A stretch of DNA of 64,000 nt from PALSA-1296 sp038210275 (GTDB lineage: Bacteria; Bacteroidota; Ignavibacteria; Palsa-1295), in NCBI GenBank assembly GCA_038210275.1, contig JBBQWV010000001.1:186001-250000 (forward strand), in the 5' to 3' direction. Below, in pieces: positions 60,213 to 64,000 of this stretch (position 1 is its first letter; the number at the start of each line of letters is the position of its first letter). The notes under the pieces were generated by a model that was not told where the DNA came from, made no database searches, and was given only the letters and a program-made list of their open reading frames with translations. The translations under genes and the position numbers were made by a program.

Positions 60213-61067
60213 TTATGCCTCCGCCATGATCTCATCTGCACCGGATTCATTTCGTTTTTCTGCCTTTTCGGTGCCGGGCTTTAAGTATTTTTTCAGGCGT
60301 TGTTCATGCCTTGTACCCCCGGAGGTGATTGCAGGTTTCGCCCCCTGTAAGTCGTTGATCTTACTGATAAGTAATTGTGCACTCTCCTCTGCTGCCGTGT
60401 TCTCTGCGATGCTCGAAATGAGCGGCTGAGGTCTCTGAGATTCCGCCTCAAGCGTATTGCTGGTTTCTAAACGAATAATATCGACAGCAAGCATGGCGAG
60501 TTTGCCGATGCCGCCGCGATCAACTTCTCCGGCAACGGGTTTTGTCTTACTTTGCGAATAGACGACGACGGCAATGTTCTCCTTTTCAATGAGTTCGCGC
60601 AGAAGGTAGAGCAGCCTTTCCTTGCGGCGCCACGAACTCGATGCCCATTCCCAACCCGAGATGATGATAGCGCCGATATTGCAATTGGCGATAACGCGGA
60701 GAAGATACTCGAGATCATCAACAAGATTGCCGCGGATAGAGCTATGGACGATGAGCTTCGCATCTTGATGATCAAGGATGCGTTGTTGGATCATGGTCTG
60801 TCTTCCATCAGGCTGCTCTTGGTAGGCATCGATACTCTGCTTGCCATTGTATAACTTCACATCTGTTTTCGGAGCGCATCGGCGGAAGCGCTGATCGCTG
60901 ACTCCGCAATTGATAAGCAGCGTAGCGATGCCGTAAGCATTGATAGATGCTGCAAGTTTACACGAATGCTGCATGATATCTTCTGCATTATCCGCCATAG
61001 CAACAGTGATCTCGCCATGAGCGAGAGGAATATTATTGACAAACGAGGTTTCGACATGTGTGTTCAT
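60213..61067 (-). CDS. DnaB/KaiC-like pseudo-ATPase B
   Basis: A 284-residue paralogue of the 37842-38534 protein. The core starts with HGEITVAMADNAED in the place of a Walker A loop, without Gly-Lys-Thr. The Walker B strand GAIIISGWEWAS lacks the acidic residue. The strongest shared run is ENIAVVVYSQSKTKPVAGEV followed by DRGGIGKLAMLAVDIIRLE, the DnaB-type ending. A C-terminal extension of about 80 residues, rich in Lys/Glu, is unique to this copy. The gene precedes dnaX by 60 nt on the same strand. A GGAGAAA Shine-Dalgarno site precedes the ATG. The function is unknown. Confidence 0.72.
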   Translation of the reverse strand: MNTHVETSFVNNIPLAHGEITVAMADNAEDIMQHSCKLAASINAYGIATLLINCGVSDQRFRRCAPKTDVKLYNGKQSIDAYQEQPDGRQTMIQQRILDHQDAKLIVHSSIRGNLVDDLEYLLRVIANCNIGAIIISGWEWASSSWRRKERLLYLLRELIEKENIAVVVYSQSKTKPVAGEVDRGGIGKLAMLAVDIIRLETSNTLEAESQRPQPLISSIAENTAAEESAQLLISKINDLQGAKPAITSGGTRHEQRLKKYLKPGTEKAEKRNESGADEIMAEA

Positions 61068-61114
61068 TTTCAGTTTCTCCGTAGAATAAATGATAAAAAA
61101 AAATTAGTTTTCTC

Positions 61115-61193
61115 CTCACCCCCGCCTTTTCAAGGCGGGGCTTCTTCAAGCGTTTCCCCCGCCTTTTGAAGGCGGGGGGCAGGGGGGCGGTTA
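61115..61193. repeat. Family C palindrome pair, copy 2
   Basis: Two GC-rich hairpins, CCCCGCCTTTTCAAGGCGGGG and CCCCCGCCTTTTGAAGGCGGGG, end in GGGGGCGGTTA, the same right end as copy 1. They lie directly upstream of pseudo-ATPase gene B. Confidence 0.78.
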
Positions 61194-61261
61194 TAAAATA
61201 AAATAATCCCTTACCTCTACCCTGATGCCATCACGATGAAAATAGGAATGATCTATCCAAA

Positions 61262-61298
61262 TAACCACCCCAACCCCTCCTTGAAAAGGAGGGGCTTC
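61262..61298. repeat. Family C half element (copy 3)
   Basis: The left half alone: AACCACCCC leading to the hairpin CCCCTCCTTGAAAAGGAGGGG and CTTCTT. It is almost identical to the left half of copy 1. Confidence 0.75.
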
Positions 61299-61307
61299 TT
61301 TAGCACA

Positions 61308-61405
61308 GAGGGTGCCCATCAAAATCTATACTAAGATAAGAAAGTATTTTTAACCTCATGTGAAAACCGTTTTCAAAATATCAAAATTTTATGTGGGCAC
61401 CTATG
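61308..61405. repeat. Family D inverted repeat, copy 2
   Basis: A 98-bp element with inverted GGGTGCCCA / TGGGCACC and the right end GGCACCTATG as in copy 1. Like copy 1, it sits about 10 bp from a family C element and near a pseudo-ATPase gene. The remaining 115 bp to the next gene contain the palindrome AAAAGGTTGTAACCTTTT and no frame. Confidence 0.65.
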
Positions 61406-61520
61406 TTTCTGCCCTGTTTTGGGCAAATATTTTTTTTTGGAGGAAAAAAGGTTGTAACCTTTTATGGTCTCAGTTGTCTTTTAAAAGATAGGCAATTCAT
61501 CACTTCTGCTCACAACCATT

Positions 61521-63182
61521 ATGAATACTCGCAGAACCCTAAAATTATTGTTTTCTTTAGCGTTTCTTTTCACTTCATCCGGAATACTTTATTCACAGGT
61601 GCCAACTATCGAATGGCAAAAATGTCTGGGCGGGACTTTATCGGATGGTGGATTAGCTAAGATATACGGCAACGATGAAGGTTCTATTATCCAAACGAAT
61701 GATGGAGGTATTATCATCGCCGGATCTGAAAATTCTACAGACAGTGATGTCATAGGCAATCACGGAAAAGCTGATGCCTGGGTGGTGAAGTTAAATTCGT
61801 CAGGCAAGATCGAGTGGCAAAAATGTTATGGCGGAAGTGATATCGAGGGATTTAATTCTATTATCCGAACCACCGATGGAGGGTATATTGCTGCAGGACT
61901 TACAAAATCTATCGATGGCGATGTTATAGGAAATCACGGTAATTACCATAGCGATGCATGGATCGTAAAACTTAATTCTTCCGGTGATATTCAGTGGCAA
62001 AAATGTATTGGCGGTACGAATGATGAGACAGCGAACTCTATTATACAAATTTCTAACGGAGGGTATATAATTTGTGGTACGGTAGCTTCAAATAATGGCG
62101 ATGTTATGGGAAAGAAAGGCGTATCAGCTAATACGGACGTATGGCTTATTAAGCTTGATAGCATAGGAGATCTTGAATGGAATAAATGTCTTGGTGGTTT
62201 AGGAAATGACTACGGCTATTCAATAATTAAGACTTTAGACGGTGGATATTTTCTTGGCGGGGCTGCTGGTGCTTCAGGCGGTGATGTGACCGGATACCAT
62301 CCTGATAAAAACAAATTCGGTTATGAGGATGCATGGGTAGTGAAACTCAATTCTTCATTTGAAATAGAATGGCAGAAATGCATGGGAGGGAGTAGTCCTG
62401 ACTGGGCAAATTCTGTTGTACAATGTCCGGACGGAGGATATGTTTTCGCAGGAGATGAACAATCTGAGGATGGAGATGTCATAGGGAATCATGGTGTTGT
62501 GAGTGGTTCATCATACGAAGATGCCTGGATCGTTAAGCTTGATTCTTTAGGGAATATGGTATGGCAAAAATGTATCGGTGGAAAATATCCTGATGTTGCA
62601 TCGAAGATCATCAATACAATTGATCGGGGATTTGCAGTATGCGGTTTCACAATATCTTTAATAGAAGGTGTGAAGAGCCATGGAATTCAGGATGCTTGGG
62701 TAATAAAACTTAATTCATCGGGAGATATACTCTGGCAGCAATGCTATGGCGGAAGTAATACCGATATAGGAACCTCTATCGTTCAAGCCTCTGATGGGAG
62801 CTTTATTTTTGTTGCCAATACTCTCTCCACCGATGATGAGGTTATTGGTAATCATGGCGAATATGACGCTTGGGTTGTAAAACTAACAGCGCCATTAGGT
62901 GTAAAAGAAAATCCTTTACATCACGAACTCAATCTTTCCACTTATCCCAACCCCACAACAAATATCATCACTCTCAGCTATGCCCTTCCGAAAGCTTCGC
63001 CGGTTGATATAACTCTTTATAATATTGCCGGAGTGCAGATGAATGAAATCCATCAAACTATTGTAGAAAGCGGGAAACATGAAATACAGATTGATATCAG
63101 CAGCTATCCGGAAGGAAGTTATGTTATGAGCGTCTCGGCTTGCGGAGTGATAGAACGGCAACTGGTTCAGTTTGTGAGGTAA
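61521..63182 (+). CDS. T9SS-sorted WQKCxGG-repeat protein
   Basis: A 553-residue secreted protein. The signal peptide (LLFSLAFLFTSSGILYSQ) is followed by about seven to eight copies of a ~55-residue unit: DAWVVKLNSSGxIEWQKCYG, then GS-x-D-x4-SIIxTxDGGY and a short DGDVIGNHG run. Each unit has one Cys in WQKC. The C-terminal ~80 residues (LSTYPNPTTNIITLSYALP to YPEGSYVMSV) are a type A T9SS sorting domain. A beta-propeller is likely from the repeat length. The role is unknown; adhesion or surface-structure functions are typical for such cargo. A terminator follows. Confidence 0.88.
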   Translation: MNTRRTLKLLFSLAFLFTSSGILYSQVPTIEWQKCLGGTLSDGGLAKIYGNDEGSIIQTNDGGIIIAGSENSTDSDVIGNHGKADAWVVKLNSSGKIEWQKCYGGSDIEGFNSIIRTTDGGYIAAGLTKSIDGDVIGNHGNYHSDAWIVKLNSSGDIQWQKCIGGTNDETANSIIQISNGGYIICGTVASNNGDVMGKKGVSANTDVWLIKLDSIGDLEWNKCLGGLGNDYGYSIIKTLDGGYFLGGAAGASGGDVTGYHPDKNKFGYEDAWVVKLNSSFEIEWQKCMGGSSPDWANSVVQCPDGGYVFAGDEQSEDGDVIGNHGVVSGSSYEDAWIVKLDSLGNMVWQKCIGGKYPDVASKIINTIDRGFAVCGFTISLIEGVKSHGIQDAWVIKLNSSGDILWQQCYGGSNTDIGTSIVQASDGSFIFVANTLSTDDEVIGNHGEYDAWVVKLTAPLGVKENPLHHELNLSTYPNPTTNIITLSYALPKASPVDITLYNIAGVQMNEIHQTIVESGKHEIQIDISSYPEGSYVMSVSACGVIERQLVQFVR

Positions 63183-63207
63183 AACGGCTAAATATCTTTG
63201 AAACGAA

Positions 63208-63231
63208 CCCTCAGAAATGAGGGCTTTTTTT
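63208..63231 (+). terminator. Terminator of the repeat-protein gene
   Basis: A 6-bp stem CCCTCA / TGAGGG with a GAAA tetraloop, then C and T7, 25 bp behind the stop codon. Confidence 0.88.
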
Positions 63232-63362
63232 GCATAAAAATAAAACTACTATAAACCATTCTAGCCTTAGGCATCTTGGTTATTGCTCATTTAATGGGTG
63301 GAGATTCTCCTTCGTACTTTGGTATCCCTAACATCTCAACTCGGTTACTACTGCCAATATCA

Positions 63363-63403
63363 AGGGATTGCATCGTCAGTCTCTATCGCGACTCGCAATG
63401 ACA
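63363..63403. repeat. Family A palindromic repeat, right half (copy 9)
   Basis: The right arm AGGGATTGCATCGTCAGT and end CTCGCAATGACA are clear. A left arm is not recognisable, although ATCCCTAACATC at about 63331 may be what remains of it. Confidence 0.7.
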
Positions 63404-63411
63404 TTTCAATA

Positions 63412-64000
63412 TTAATCCAAAAACGCCCAGGTCACATCTAAGCGGAATTGAAAACCACCTCGGGGATAGATGCCGACGTTGTAATATGGTGTGCTGAGGA
63501 TATTTAAGAATGAGAAATTCACTGTTGCCCGCTGGTCAATGACTGTGGAGACTAAAATATCCCAAATATATTTCGGAGAAGTTAGTCGCGAATCGTTTAG
63601 GGTTTGCTGCCCTCTTGCATCAAGTCCGCGATACACGTAGTAATCGGAGAATGGATCGTATGTTAGCGATGGGCTTAGCGAACTCATGTATCTGATTCTG
63701 GTGCCGAAGCTCATTCGCAGATTTCCTTCGGCGATCTCATTCTCATAATACAATCCCATCGTACTTTGAATGCGTTGTTTCAGATCTGATAGTAATGCGG
63801 AGTTCGTTGTGTATTGTGAAAGTGGTACAGTCGCCGGAAAAAAAGTTGTTTGTAACGAATACCGGAAATATGAAAACCAAAGATCCAAATTTCCGCGAAT
63901 GCTTCCGGTATGAATATCAGCGGATGAGAACATCGGCTTAAAAACTGAATCACCGGAAATCGCTTGCAGGAATACTCCTTCAGGCTCGTGACGATCAAGA
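63412..64000 (-). CDS. Outer-membrane barrel protein, C-terminal part
   Basis: A frame open from the window edge to a stop at 63412, giving about 196 codons; the start lies outside. The sequence alternates barrel-type strands, e.g. LDLWFSYFRYSLQTTFFPAT, GLYYENEIAEGNLRMSFGTR and TVNFSFLNILSTPYYNVG, and ends with FQFRLDVTWAFLD, the terminal aromatic pattern of outer-membrane barrels. It may be a TonB-dependent-receptor-like or porin-type protein. No plug-domain motif is in the part seen. Confidence 0.75.
   Translation of the reverse strand, partial: LDRHEPEGVFLQAISGDSVFKPMFSSADIHTGSIRGNLDLWFSYFRYSLQTTFFPATVPLSQYTTNSALLSDLKQRIQSTMGLYYENEIAEGNLRMSFGTRIRYMSSLSPSLTYDPFSDYYVYRGLDARGQQTLNDSRLTSPKYIWDILVSTVIDQRATVNFSFLNILSTPYYNVGIYPRGGFQFRLDVTWAFLD

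Noticed and set aside
3335..63403. Family A repeats as a CRISPR array
   Set aside because: Copies are kilobases apart, 115-146 bp long, internally palindromic and not separated by uniform spacers. No cas genes are present.

Overview
The window looks like chromosomal DNA of a Gram-negative member of the Bacteroidota-Chlorobiota (FCB) group. Supporting signs are four proteins with C-terminal domains of the type IX secretion (T9SS) sorting kind, a PorZ-like T9SS component, promoter-like TAnnTTTG boxes close upstream of several starts, and few Shine-Dalgarno sites. The gene content is reminiscent of Ignavibacteria or Candidatus Kapabacteria, but the sequence alone does not prove a genus. There is no rRNA operon, recognisable tRNA gene, CRISPR array, intact transposase or prophage.

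Layout. 0-6.5 kb: end of an outer-membrane protein gene, a 2[4Fe-4S] ferredoxin, DUF309, an MBL hydrolase, queG, trxB, a T9SS cargo and a lipoprotein. 6.9-14.3 kb: an exopolysaccharide block (GT4 glycosyltransferase, polyprenyl glycosylphosphotransferase, HAD phosphatase), a very large periplasmic TPR protein and a DinB-fold protein. 14.4-20.2 kb: two orphan family-5 solute-binding proteins, a YciI protein whose start codon shares two bases with that of its divergent neighbour, and a DUF58 protein. 20.3-27.5 kb: fumC, a candidate structured RNA with a strong terminator, an M24 peptidase, recO, a DegP protease and a PfkB kinase. 27.6-36.9 kb: a proline-rich mini-gene, an acyl-CoA mutase with isobutyryl-CoA mutase active-site residues, a RelE-type toxin-antitoxin pair, a UbiA/GT-C glycosylation cluster and RNase G/E. 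37.0-41.4 kb: a large unexplained structured region, a DnaB/KaiC-like pseudo-ATPase, a DnaQ-type exonuclease, a membrane protein with a 36-codon upstream ORF, and the SRP RNA gene. 41.4-49.3 kb: DUF4412, a fibronectin-like lipoprotein, yraN, an aberrant ftsE, ribH, porZ, an FmdB protein and a methyltransferase. 49.6-64 kb: an Omp28-type T9SS cargo, an NtrC-family regulator, psd-pssA, hicBA, purC, rlmD, a second pseudo-ATPase upstream of dnaX, a repeat-rich T9SS cargo and part of a barrel protein.

Non-coding structure is the most unusual aspect. At least five families of palindromic elements are scattered between genes. The commonest has GTGTCATTGCGAG / CTCGCAATGACAC ends and nine full or partial copies. 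One palindrome sits in frame inside dnaX. Both pseudo-ATPase genes have the same two other palindrome families directly upstream. Two stretches (21.73-21.95 kb and 36.99-37.56 kb) have strong stem-loop structure without coding potential and match no RNA family that could be recognised by eye.

Functional themes are envelope biogenesis and surface display (T9SS cargo, PorZ, glycan assembly, phospholipid synthesis by Psd/PssA), aerobic central metabolism (fumarase, thioredoxin reductase, acyl-CoA mutase), and RNA/DNA housekeeping (RNase G/E, RecO, DnaX, RlmD, SRP RNA).
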